A DNA stretch of 64,000 bases, taken from Novosphingobium meiothermophilum. GTDB lineage: Bacteria > Pseudomonadota > Alphaproteobacteria > Sphingomonadales > Sphingomonadaceae. Position 1 is the first letter of the stretch. Every line of letters starts with the position of its first letter. The DNA is taken from the NCBI RefSeq assembly GCF_003171715.1, contig NZ_QGHL01000004.1, positions 1-64,000 on the forward strand, written 5' to 3'. A model generated the notes under the pieces. It did no database searches, had not been told where the DNA came from, and saw only the letters and a list, made by a program, of their open reading frames with translations. Below are positions 52,547 through 60,136 of this stretch, in pieces. The position numbers were made by a program, and so were the translations under genes.

Positions 52547-53117
52547 CCTGAGCGGCAAGGATCCCTTCCACCAGCATCTGCTCTGCCCTGTCGCGCGCAG
52601 CATCGCGCGGCAATTCAAGCGCCTGCGCCAGCGGGCCACCCATCAACGCATCGCCCAGCGCCATGAGCGTGAGCGCCAGCGTGGTGCTGCGCTGCGTGCC
52701 CGACTGATATTCGTCAAGATCGACCACCAGATCGTGGATCGTATCGACAATGGGATCAAGCGCATCCTCGTTGCCCGAAAGCAGCATCCACGATGCCAGT
52801 GCGCCTGCCCCTTCCTTGTCGAAGGCATCGAAGGTCAGGTCCACCACATCGCGCGGCGATCCGATGCCCGAACGGCTGGCGATCACCGCCTCGCGGATCG
52901 TGGCGCAGATCGTCTCGGCAAGGTGCTTGGCAAGCGCTTTCTGCAAGCCCGCGGCAGAACCGAAATGATGCAGGAGATTGGCATGGGTGCGGCCGATCCG
53001 GCCAGCCACAGCCTTGAGCGTGACCGCCTGCGGCCCTGCCTCCACCAGCAACCCGCGCGCAGCCTCCAGCGCGGCCATGCGGCTTTCCTCAGGTGGGAGA
53101 CGCTTCCTTATTGACAT
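52530..53117 (-). CDS. TetR-family regulator next to the PF10118 gene
   Basis: A 195-residue TetR protein with helix-turn-helix LKAVAGRIGRTHANLLHHFG at about 37-56 and a C-terminal ligand domain. The ATG at 53117 (MSIRKRLPPEE) sits 28 bases from the divergent ATG at 53146; an ATG at 53147 would overlap the divergent start and is less likely. It probably regulates the neighbour and itself through the shared spacer. Confidence 0.88.
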   Translation of the reverse strand: MSIRKRLPPEESRMAALEAARGLLVEAGPQAVTLKAVAGRIGRTHANLLHHFGSAAGLQKALAKHLAETICATIREAVIASRSGIGSPRDVVDLTFDAFDKEGAGALASWMLLSGNEDALDPIVDTIHDLVVDLDEYQSGTQRSTTLALTLMALGDALMGGPLAQALELPRDAARDRAEQMLVEGILAAQATPEG

Positions 53118-53139
53118 TTGTGTAAGTTTGCCTGAATTA
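53111..53139 (+). promoter_or_regulatory. Candidate promoter in the 28-base divergent spacer
   Basis: TTGACA (53111-53116), a 17-base spacer, then GAATTA (53134-53139), a poor -10. If used, transcription would begin near 53146, at the ATG itself, giving a leaderless mRNA. The -35 overlaps the tetR start codon. Confidence 0.35.
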
Positions 53140-53145
53140 CGGCTC

Positions 53146-54066
53146 ATGACCGCCATGACCCCACCCTTCGCCCTAAAGCGCAGCGACTCTTCCGACAAGG
53201 GCGCGCGCACCGCTCCCTTGGCCAGAACGGCCCCTACCCCCGCCGATCTGGCGATCACGATACGCGACCGGCGCTTCGGGCGCAATGAACCGGCCGGACG
53301 CTGGTGGTTGAACAACGATCCCGTCGCCACGGCATGGCACAATGCGCTGTCCGCCACCTTCCCGCGCGGCGAAGCCTTCTTCATCGAAGCGGTAAAAGCG
53401 CACCGCGATGGCGTGCCGCCCAAGCTCGAAGCCGAAATCCGCGCCTTCGTGAAGCAGGAAATCAACCACACGCGCGAACATATCGCCTTCAACCGCGCCG
53501 CGGAAAATGCCGGATACGACATGGCAGCCATTGACAAGCGGGTGGAGGAACTGCTGGCGCTGACGAAGGATCGCCCCGTCATCCTCAACCTTGCCGCAAC
53601 GATGGCGCTGGAACACTACACTGCCATGATGGCGCACGAGTTTCTTGCCAACCCGGCCCATTTCGCCGGGGCCGAGCAGGAAGCCGCCGACATGTGGCGC
53701 TGGCACGCGATCGAGGAGATCGAGCACAAGGGCGTTGCCTATGACACCTGGCTCCACGCCACACGCAACTGGAGCCGGTGGAAACGCTGGAAGGTCAAGA
53801 GCCTGATGATGATTGTCGTGACCAAGCGGTTCATCACGCACCGGGTGGAAGACACACTGGAACTGCTGGCGCAGGATGGCCTCACCGGCGCCAAGTGGAA
53901 GTGGAAGCTCGCCGCTTATCTGCTGTGGAAGCCGGGCGTCATCCGCCGCATCTTCCCGGCATGGCTCAGCTACTTCCTGCCCGGCTTCCATCCCTGGAAC
54001 CACGACGACCGCGCCCTTATCGGCAAGGCGGACAGCGCCTTTCCCGATGCCGTGATGCCCCGATAG
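53146..54066 (+). CDS. Metal-dependent hydrolase-like protein (PF10118 family)
   Basis: A 306-residue helical protein. The core has paired acidic/His motifs like those of di-iron or ferritin-like folds: EIRAFVKQEINHTREHIAFN, MALEHYTAMMAHEFL and MWRWHAIEEIEHKGVAYDTW. PF10118 is called a predicted metal-dependent hydrolase; real activity is unknown. The C-terminal half is basic with aromatic residues. ATG at 53146, alternative 53155. It is divergent from and probably controlled by the adjacent TetR. Confidence 0.82.
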   Translation: MTAMTPPFALKRSDSSDKGARTAPLARTAPTPADLAITIRDRRFGRNEPAGRWWLNNDPVATAWHNALSATFPRGEAFFIEAVKAHRDGVPPKLEAEIRAFVKQEINHTREHIAFNRAAENAGYDMAAIDKRVEELLALTKDRPVILNLAATMALEHYTAMMAHEFLANPAHFAGAEQEAADMWRWHAIEEIEHKGVAYDTWLHATRNWSRWKRWKVKSLMMIVVTKRFITHRVEDTLELLAQDGLTGAKWKWKLAAYLLWKPGVIRRIFPAWLSYFLPGFHPWNHDDRALIGKADSAFPDAVMPR

Positions 54067-54112
54067 GGATCACAGCAAGAGCCCGGAACCGGAAGATCGG
54101 CGCCAGTCGGCC

Positions 54113-54634
54113 TCAGGCGGCACGTCGCATCGGCTCGAACCCGCCATCTTCCGGGCCGTCGCAGTCAACGGGCGGCATCAGATCGATGACATGGGCCTGA
54201 GCGCCAAGCAGCGTCGTCAGCCCGGCCGCTTCAGGGCGGGCAATCGCACGGAAACCGGCCTTTTCCAACATCCGCAGCGATGAGCGATCGCCGCTGCGCG
54301 GAAAGGCGATGATGCGCCGATGCCCCAGCGTGCGTGCCAGTGGCAGCAGGGCGCGTGCCGCCTCGCCCCCGAACCCGCGGCCACGCCAGACAGGCGCGAT
54401 CCAGCAGGCCAGTTCCGGTGCTTCCTCTTCTGCCGCCGGTCCACCTGTGCAAAGCCCGGCCATGCCGATGATACGCGATCCTGCTGCGCCCGGCAGCGTC
54501 ACCAGAAGACGCGGCAGGCGCGGTTCGGTGAGGTTCGCCTCAGGCCAACGCAGATTGCTGCCAAGAGCCTCAAAGTCCGTCCTGTCCTCTGGCCATGCGG
54601 GCCGCAGGAACAGGCGTTCGCTGCGAATGAACAT
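54113..54634 (-). CDS. GNAT-family N-acetyltransferase
   Basis: A 173-residue acetyltransferase of the RimJ/RimL group: TERLFLRP-like start (IRSERLFLRPAWPED), acetyl-CoA loop RGRGFGGEAARALLPLA (R/QxxGxG), and the helix SSLRMLEKAGFRAI. Start at 54634 with GAGGAGACG upstream; the longer frame to 54745 has no homology. Monocistronic; substrate unknown. Confidence 0.85.
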   Translation of the reverse strand: MFIRSERLFLRPAWPEDRTDFEALGSNLRWPEANLTEPRLPRLLVTLPGAAGSRIIGMAGLCTGGPAAEEEAPELACWIAPVWRGRGFGGEAARALLPLARTLGHRRIIAFPRSGDRSSLRMLEKAGFRAIARPEAAGLTTLLGAQAHVIDLMPPVDCDGPEDGGFEPMRRAA

Positions 54635-54781
54635 AACTCGTCTCCTCGTCGGCCCTCTCGCCCGCGCATCTAAGCAGCGGAAATGACAGCCGTATTGCGC
54701 CCTGCGCCAGATCGCATCCGGCATGCGCCGAACGCGCGGCATCATACAGGCGCGGGGTTGAAGGATGAGGGAGACATGAAA

Positions 54782-54811
54782 AGAGGGAGATGGGCGGGGC
54801 CCTCTCCCTCT
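54782..54811 (-). terminator. Terminator of rplU-rpmA
   Basis: On the minus strand a 9-bp perfect stem (AGAGGGAGA / TCTCCCTCT) with a 12-base GC-rich loop is followed by TTTTC. It lies 66 bases after the rpmA stop. The rest of 54635-54876 contains no recognisable gene. Confidence 0.75.
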
Positions 54812-54876
54812 ATCGGCCAGCGTGCAGGCGCTGGCGGGGCCACCCCATCGGGATGGCCCTGTGAATGACCATCCGG

Positions 54877-55146
54877 TTATTCAGCCGCTTCGGCTACCAT
54901 GTCGACCGACACGTATTTGCGGCCAAGCTTGCCCGCGTGGAAGCGGACGCGGCCTTCGGTCAGCGCAAACAGGGTGTGGTCCTTGCCCATGCCCACGTTC
55001 GCACCCGGATAGACGCGCGTGCCGCGCTGGCGGATGATGATGTTGCCGCCGACCACTTCCTGGCCGCCGAACTTCTTCACGCCGAGGCGGCGGCCCGCTG
55101 AGTCGCGACCGTTGCGCGAAGAGCCGCCTGCTTTCTTGTGTGCCAT
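54877..55146 (-). CDS. rpmA: 50S ribosomal protein L27
   Basis: An 89-residue ribosomal protein of family length. It begins [20 protein letters not shown], the uncleaved N-terminal type that reaches the peptidyl-transferase centre, and continues [20 protein letters not shown]. It starts 28 bases after rplU. The obg gene that often follows is absent. Confidence 0.98.
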   Translation of the reverse strand: MAHKKAGGSSRNGRDSAGRRLGVKKFGGQEVVGGNIIIRQRGTRVYPGANVGMGKDHTLFALTEGRVRFHAGKLGRKYVSVDMVAEAAE

Positions 55147-55174
55147 CTCAGATTACTCCGAATACCGTTTGCGC

Positions 55175-55471
55175 TCAGGCGACCGAAAGGATGCGCAGCA
55201 GCGTCATCTGCTGGCGATGACCGTTGCGGCGGCGATAGTTGTGGCGACGGCGCTTCTTGAACACGATCACCTTTTCCGACTTGGCCTGCGCAATGATCTC
55301 TGCCGAAACAGTGACCTTGGCGGCATCTGCCAGCGAATCGCCTTCTCCTGCGAGAAGCACATCACCCAGCGTGATCTTGTCGCCGGCTTCACCTGCCAGC
55401 TTCTCGACCGCGATCTTGTCTCCGGCGGCGACCCGATACTGCTTGCCGCCCGTGCGCACGATTGCGAACAT
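55175..55471 (-). CDS. rplU: 50S ribosomal protein L21
   Basis: A 98-residue ribosomal protein. [18 protein letters not shown] at the start, [18 protein letters not shown] near the end, both diagnostic. The start at 55471 has GGAAC just upstream; the frame extends further up but has no homology. The 289-base region above it (55472-55760) must contain its promoter and the direct repeat at 55639. Confidence 0.98.
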   Translation of the reverse strand: MFAIVRTGGKQYRVAAGDKIAVEKLAGEAGDKITLGDVLLAGEGDSLADAAKVTVSAEIIAQAKSEKVIVFKKRRRHNYRRRNGHRQQMTLLRILSVA

Positions 55472-55638
55472 GGTTCCTGCTATCCGTTCCAAAAGCCCGC
55501 GGTTTCCCAAGGGCGATTCCAAATGAGGCGCCCTACGCCTGCGAATCGCTGACAACGGGCAACGCGCCGTTTCCCCGCTGGCTGCGAGGTCCCGGAAAGA
55601 GTGGCGCGGATAGTCAAAGCGGGCCGCCATGTCAATGC

Positions 55639-55676
55639 GATCTTGGCGGAAGATCAGGCGATCCTGGCGGAAGATC
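55639..55676. repeat. Tandem direct repeat upstream of rplU
   Basis: A 17-base unit GATCTTGGCGGAAGATC (55639-55655) recurs with one change at 55660-55676, a 21-base period. Each unit ends in GATC and contains an inverted pair GATC...GATC. It may be a regulatory site or only a local duplication. Confidence 0.5.
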
Positions 55677-55760
55677 GGCACCGGGTCCGCCTTGCCGCAA
55701 GCCTTCATCTTCCATCACAGGCCACTGGCGGCAAGCGCCGGTCGTGCTATTGGGCAAGCC

Positions 55761-56312
55761 ATGCCATTGCCCAGCCTCAAGCGCCAGAGCCGCCCGTGCG
55801 AATCCATCGCATTTCTTCCCGTGGTCCTTGCGGCACTGCTGGCCGGCTGCGCTGACCGGAGCCAGTTTCCCTCGCTCATGCGGCGTCCTGCCGAAGCGGC
55901 ATACCGCACCACGAGCACGCCGCGCCCCGCGTCCAACGGCGCTGCCAGCCTGAGCGCGGATCTGCCCGCGCGGCTCGACGGCCTGCTTGCCGCCGCCCGC
56001 GAGGCAAACGCCCAGTTCGAACAGCGCCGCAGCGGCGCAACCGCTGCAGTCGGCGCTGCCACCGGCGCGGCCCCTGGCAGTGAGCGCTGGTCGATCGCTT
56101 CCATCGCGCTGGCAGGTCTGGAAACGGCCCGTTCGCGCACCGCCCTGCCTCTGGCTGATCTTGACCGGCTTGAAGCCGAGGCGAGCAACCGCGCTGTCGA
56201 TGGTTCGGACCTTGATCTCAAGGCAGTGCGCGCGACGCGCGAGCAGGTTGAAGCCCTGATGCAGCGGCAGGACGCCGCGATCACCGCCCTGCGTCAGCGG
56301 CTGGCCGAGTGA
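55761..56312 (+). CDS. Predicted lipoprotein with coiled-coil tail
   Basis: A 183-residue protein. Start at 55761 (MPLPSLKRQSRP) gives a signal with lipobox VLAALLAGC. The mature part has an Ala/Arg-rich helical region and a C-terminal heptad-like segment (VRATREQVEALMQRQDAAIT). No named domain recognised; probably an envelope lipoprotein. The 3' end overlaps convergent moaE by 19 bases. Confidence 0.75.
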   Translation: MPLPSLKRQSRPCESIAFLPVVLAALLAGCADRSQFPSLMRRPAEAAYRTTSTPRPASNGAASLSADLPARLDGLLAAAREANAQFEQRRSGATAAVGAATGAAPGSERWSIASIALAGLETARSRTALPLADLDRLEAEASNRAVDGSDLDLKAVRATREQVEALMQRQDAAITALRQRLAE

Positions 56313-56770
56313 TCCCAGCGCGCGAGGTCGGTAAAGTCCTCGGCGCGCGGCTCGATCCAGCGCCAGCCCGCGGCGGTCTTCTCGCGCTTCCAGAACCATG
56401 ACTGGCTCTTGAGATGGTCCATCGCGAAATCGGCAGCCGCAAAGGCATCGCGCCGGTGGCGCGCCGCAGCACAGACCAGCACGATCGGATCGCCGGGCCG
56501 CATCACGCCGCTGCGATGAATGATGGACAGACCCTCCAGCAGCCAGCGTGCACGCACGGCGCGGGCAAGCTCTTCCATGCCCGGCAAGGTCATCGGCGCA
56601 TAATGCTTCAGTTCCAGCGCCTCGACCCCGCCTGTCAGCCGGACCTGCCCCAGAAAGGTGACAATGCCCCCGGCATGGGGATGGGCGGCGTTGAACGCGG
56701 CAATCTCTGCGGCCGGATCGAAAGGATCGAGCGCAAGGCGAACATCAGCCATCTCGGCCCCGGCTGCCAT
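56294..56770 (-). CDS. moaE: Molybdopterin synthase catalytic subunit MoaE
   Basis: A 158-residue subunit that adds dithiolene sulfur to cyclic pyranopterin with MoaD. Conserved GGIVTFLGQVR and HYAPMTLPGMEELAR near the middle, HRSGVMRPGDPIVLV, and the catalytic Lys region MDHLKSQSWFWKRE. The ATG at 56770 shares its A with the moaD stop (TGATG); an internal ATG at 56752 is possible. Last gene of the folB-folM-moaADE run. Confidence 0.95.
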   Translation of the reverse strand: MAAGAEMADVRLALDPFDPAAEIAAFNAAHPHAGGIVTFLGQVRLTGGVEALELKHYAPMTLPGMEELARAVRARWLLEGLSIIHRSGVMRPGDPIVLVCAAARHRRDAFAAADFAMDHLKSQSWFWKREKTAAGWRWIEPRAEDFTDLARWDHSASR

Positions 56771-57006
56771 CAGCCGCCGCTGACGGGCGGCAGGAATGCC
56801 AGTTCGTCGCCCTTGCCCAGCACCACGGCGCCCCTGTCGCCGATCAGCCGCCCATTCAGCGCCATGCGCACTTTCTCGTCCAGCAGGGCCACGGCCAGTT
56901 CCGGCGCAAGCGCTGCCAGCACCTGCTCCACCGGTCCGGGCGGAACCTCCGTCTGCGGCATTCCTGCCACGTCCTCCAGCCGCCCCAGAAAGACCAGACG
57001 CGCCAT
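56770..57006 (-). CDS. moaD: Molybdopterin synthase sulfur carrier subunit MoaD
   Basis: A 78-residue ubiquitin-like protein ending in Gly-Gly (PPVSGG), the thiocarboxylate attachment site. LVFLGRLEDVAG at the start and FLPPVSGG at the end match MoaD. Coupled by TGATG overlaps to both moaA and moaE. Confidence 0.93.
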   Translation of the reverse strand: MARLVFLGRLEDVAGMPQTEVPPGPVEQVLAALAPELAVALLDEKVRMALNGRLIGDRGAVVLGKGDELAFLPPVSGG

Positions 57007-58040
57007 CAGCCGCCCGTCATCGACATGTGGCGCGAAACCGCGGGCGCACCGCCCGGCCGGTCGATCACGAAGGAATGCCGCTCCTGTTTCTCGCCCATGG
57101 CACGGGCAAAGCATTCCGCCAGCGCGACATCGGGATCGGCAGAACGCAGCGCCGCGCGCAGATCAACCCGGCCTTCGCCGCCAAGGCACATGTAGAGCTG
57201 GCCGGTCGCCGTCACGCGAACCCGGTTGCAGCCATCGCAGAAATTGCCCGTCAGCGGCGTGATGAACCCCAGACGGCCACCCGTCTCGGCCACATCAACA
57301 TAGCGCGCAGGCCCGCCTGATCGGGCATCGCTGGGCTTCAGCGTCCATCGCCGCTCAAGCGCGCGCCGCACCCCGTCCAGCGGGAGATAATGGTCAAACC
57401 GGTCGCCCTCGATCTCGCCCAACGGCATGACCTCGATCAGCGTCACATCGTGGCCCTCGGCATGGGCCCATGCAACCAGATCGGGGATCTCGGCTTCGTT
57501 GATGCCCTTGAGCGCCACGGTGTTGATCTTGACCTTCAGACCTGCCGCCTTGGCCGCGGAAATCCCTTCAAGCACCTGCGCAAGCATGTCGCGCCGCGAA
57601 AGCCGGGCGAATGTTTCGCGGTCCAGCGTATCGAGCGAGACGTTGATCCGGCGCATGCCGGCCGCAGCCAGATCATCGGCAAACTCGGCCAGCCGGGTGC
57701 CGTTGGTGGTCATGGTCAGCTCGTCGAGCGCTCCGTCAGCGTGGTCGGCGCCAACCTTGCGCCCCAGCGCGCGCACCAGCTCCAGCATGTCGCGCCGCAC
57801 CAGCGGTTCGCCACCGGTCAGCCGGATCTTGCGCACCCCGCGCGCGATGAAATGCAGCGAAAGCCGGTGCAGTTCCTCAAGGCTCAGCACTTCGGCCTTG
57901 GGCAGGAACTGCATGCGTTCAGGCATGCAATAGCTGCATCGCAAGTCGCAACGATCCGTCACCGAAAGCCGCAGATAGGTGATCCGCCGCGCGAAACGGT
58001 CGATCAGGGGCTGTGCGCCGGGAAGTGCAAGCGTGCTCAC
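57006..58040 (-). CDS. moaA: GTP 3',8-cyclase MoaA
   Basis: A 344-residue radical-SAM enzyme of the first step of molybdopterin synthesis. N-terminal 4Fe-4S Cys at 31, 35 and 38 (CDLRCSYC), the GGEPL motif, C-terminal cluster Cys in NFCDGCNRVRVTATGQLYMC, and the C-terminal Gly-Gly needed for catalysis (SMTGG). The start is GTG at 58040, overlapping the previous stop (GTGA). Confidence 0.97.
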   Translation of the reverse strand: MSTLALPGAQPLIDRFARRITYLRLSVTDRCDLRCSYCMPERMQFLPKAEVLSLEELHRLSLHFIARGVRKIRLTGGEPLVRRDMLELVRALGRKVGADHADGALDELTMTTNGTRLAEFADDLAAAGMRRINVSLDTLDRETFARLSRRDMLAQVLEGISAAKAAGLKVKINTVALKGINEAEIPDLVAWAHAEGHDVTLIEVMPLGEIEGDRFDHYLPLDGVRRALERRWTLKPSDARSGGPARYVDVAETGGRLGFITPLTGNFCDGCNRVRVTATGQLYMCLGGEGRVDLRAALRSADPDVALAECFARAMGEKQERHSFVIDRPGGAPAVSRHMSMTGG

Positions 58041-58807
58041 CGGCCCATGTATACGAAGTCGCGCGGGTAGGATTCAAGGCTTGCCCCGGCATCGACGAAC
58101 AAAGTCTGCCCCGTCACCGACCGCGCCGTGGCAAGATAGTGGACGGCATCGGCAATCTCGTCGGCGCCCGGTAAACGCCTGAGCGGCATCACCGATTCGA
58201 GCCTGCGCCACTGCTCGGCATCGTAATCGGCCGTGGGCAGGATCAGGCCGGGGGCCACTCCGTTTACGCGCACCTTGGGCGCCATTGCCCGCGCCAGCGT
58301 GCGCACCGACGCATGAAGCGCCTGCTTGGACAGGGTGTAGCTGATCTGGTCGGGCACGGGATTGAGCACGCGCTGGTCGAGAATGTTGATGACCGCACCG
58401 CCCGTCTCCCCCGCGCCAATTGCCTCGGCAAAGACGCGCATGAGCAGGACCGGCGCAAACAGGTTGACCCGGAAATGCAGATCAAGCTCTTCGGGCGTGA
58501 TCGTTTCCACCCGGTCATCGCGAAACAGCGATGCGCAGTTCACCAGCAGATCGGGGCCCCGCCCGGCCATGCCGATCACCTCCCCAAGGAGCTGCTGCGG
58601 CACGGCCGGATCATCCAGATCGCCCGACACCGGGAAAACCGCCGCCCCCAGCCATTCAAGCTGGGCCTTGAACTCGGCATCGAAGGTGGACGGGCGATGC
58701 GCATGGAGCGCCAGATCCCATCCTTCTTCGGCCAGCTTGCGGGCAATGGCCCCGCCGATGCGCCGCCATCCGCCGGTTATGAGCGCAAGCGGACGAGGCT
58801 GCTGCAT
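58037..58807 (-). CDS. SDR-family pteridine reductase (FolM/PTR1-like)
   Basis: A 256-residue short-chain reductase. The cofactor motif is TGGWRRIG at 11-18 with Arg in place of the usual Gly, typical of pteridine reductases that use NADPH. Asp144, Tyr157 and Lys161 (D...YTLSK) have the same spacing as the PTR1 catalytic Asp181, Tyr194 and Lys198. FolM/PTR1 enzymes reduce dihydrobiopterin, dihydromonapterin or dihydrofolate. It is coupled to folB (TGATG) and moaA (GTGA), so a role in pterin metabolism is very likely. Confidence 0.85.
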   Translation of the reverse strand: MQQPRPLALITGGWRRIGGAIARKLAEEGWDLALHAHRPSTFDAEFKAQLEWLGAAVFPVSGDLDDPAVPQQLLGEVIGMAGRGPDLLVNCASLFRDDRVETITPEELDLHFRVNLFAPVLLMRVFAEAIGAGETGGAVINILDQRVLNPVPDQISYTLSKQALHASVRTLARAMAPKVRVNGVAPGLILPTADYDAEQWRRLESVMPLRRLPGADEIADAVHYLATARSVTGQTLFVDAGASLESYPRDFVYMGR

Positions 58808-59184
58808 CAGGCGGTTCTCCGCTCGCGCCGCAAGGTGATGCCGATTTCCTCGCCGTTCTCGCTGATGGCCAGCTTCACAATCTTCACTTCAACCCACATC
58901 ACCCGGTCGTCCTGCAACATCAGCGTTTCGATGATGTGGTCTGCCACGGCCTCGATCAGCTTGAAATGCACCCCCTTGGGCAAGCCCTCGGTGGCCGCGA
59001 ACTTCAGGTCCATGTAGTTCTTGCTGGCCGCAAGCGGACAATCGGCGGTGTAGCGCTCCTGCTGCTTCAAACCCACGCGCATGGTGATGCGCAGCGGTTG
59101 CGGCCGCCCTGTCTCTTCGGAATAGATGCCCGTCAGGACATCGGTTTCCAGATTGGCCACTTCAAGGATCAGGCTGTCGGTCAT
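58807..59184 (-). CDS. folB: Dihydroneopterin aldolase
   Basis: A 125-residue enzyme of folate synthesis that splits dihydroneopterin. NLETDVLTGIYSEETGRPQP matches the N-terminal FolB strand, and LIEAVADHIIETLM the conserved helix. The start at 59184 (MTDSLILEV) is chosen over 59202. A 67-base gap separates it from the upstream methyltransferase; a promoter may lie there. Confidence 0.88.
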   Translation of the reverse strand: MTDSLILEVANLETDVLTGIYSEETGRPQPLRITMRVGLKQQERYTADCPLAASKNYMDLKFAATEGLPKGVHFKLIEAVADHIIETLMLQDDRVMWVEVKIVKLAISENGEEIGITLRRERRTA

Positions 59185-59251
59185 GGCCGCGGCCTTTGCC
59201 ACTCAGCCGCGGGCGAGTCCACCACGCACCGGCGGGTTTTCGTTTTGCGCT

Positions 59252-60136
59252 TCAGTTGCGCCAGCGCGCGAATATGGCGGTCGGCAGGTGCCGTCCGTCC
59301 GCGCCCTGCTCGCGAATGCTCAGATCGCCATGTTCGATGGTTCCGGGCAAGCCTTGCAGCGCCTCGGCCAGCAGCCCGGCAATGGCCAGCGACGACATGC
59401 GCACGGCATAGACCGTGAGGAACAGGAAGCGGCTTTCGCTATCAAGCAGCCTTGCACAATCGGCCACCAGCCCCGGCAGGCTTTCTTCCAGCCGCCATAC
59501 CTCGCCATCCGGCCCACGCCCGAACTTGGGCGGATCAAGGATGATGCCGTCATAACGCCGCCCCCGGCGCACCTCGCGCGCGGTGAACTTTGCCGCATCG
59601 TCCACGATCCAGCGCACCGGACGCTCCGCCATCCCGGACAGGGCGGCATTGGCGCGCGCCTGCGCTACCGATTTTTTCGAGGCATCGACATGCGTCACCG
59701 GCCCGTGGCCGGAAAGCGCCAGCGTGCCGACACCGGTATAGCCGAACAGGTTGAGACACTGCGCCTGCGCCTTTCCGGCAAGGCGTTCTGCCATCCAGTC
59801 CCACACCGGGGCCATATCGGGGAAGAAGCCCAGATGGCGGAAAGGTGTGCACGAAGCGGTGAACCGCACCTCGTTCCAGCCCAGTTCCCAGCCCTCGCGC
59901 GGCACCGGCCGATCGAACACCCAGCGCCCGCCGCCATCCTCATCGGACCCCGGAACAAACTCGCCATCGGCCCGCCAGTCCGCCAGACGTGGCGCCCACA
60001 TCGCCTGCGGCTCAGGACGGATGAAGCGGTGCGGCCCGTATTGCTCAAGCTTTCGCCCGTGCCCCGAATCAATCAGGGCAAAGTCCGCCCAGCCCTCGCC
60101 AACCATGAGGGTGGGCTGGAGGACCAGTTCAGCCAT
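59252..60136 (-). CDS. Class I SAM-dependent methyltransferase (RlmI-like)
   Basis: A 294-residue methyltransferase. SAM motif LNLFGYTGVGTLALSGHG, acidic VDASKKSV and catalytic-site ILDPPKFGRG. It resembles the catalytic domain of RlmI (23S rRNA m5C1962) but lacks the N-terminal PUA domain. Overlaps the thrC stop by 8 bases. Target presumably rRNA. Confidence 0.88.
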   Translation of the reverse strand: MAELVLQPTLMVGEGWADFALIDSGHGRKLEQYGPHRFIRPEPQAMWAPRLADWRADGEFVPGSDEDGGGRWVFDRPVPREGWELGWNEVRFTASCTPFRHLGFFPDMAPVWDWMAERLAGKAQAQCLNLFGYTGVGTLALSGHGPVTHVDASKKSVAQARANAALSGMAERPVRWIVDDAAKFTAREVRRGRRYDGIILDPPKFGRGPDGEVWRLEESLPGLVADCARLLDSESRFLFLTVYAVRMSSLAIAGLLAEALQGLPGTIEHGDLSIREQGADGRHLPTAIFARWRN

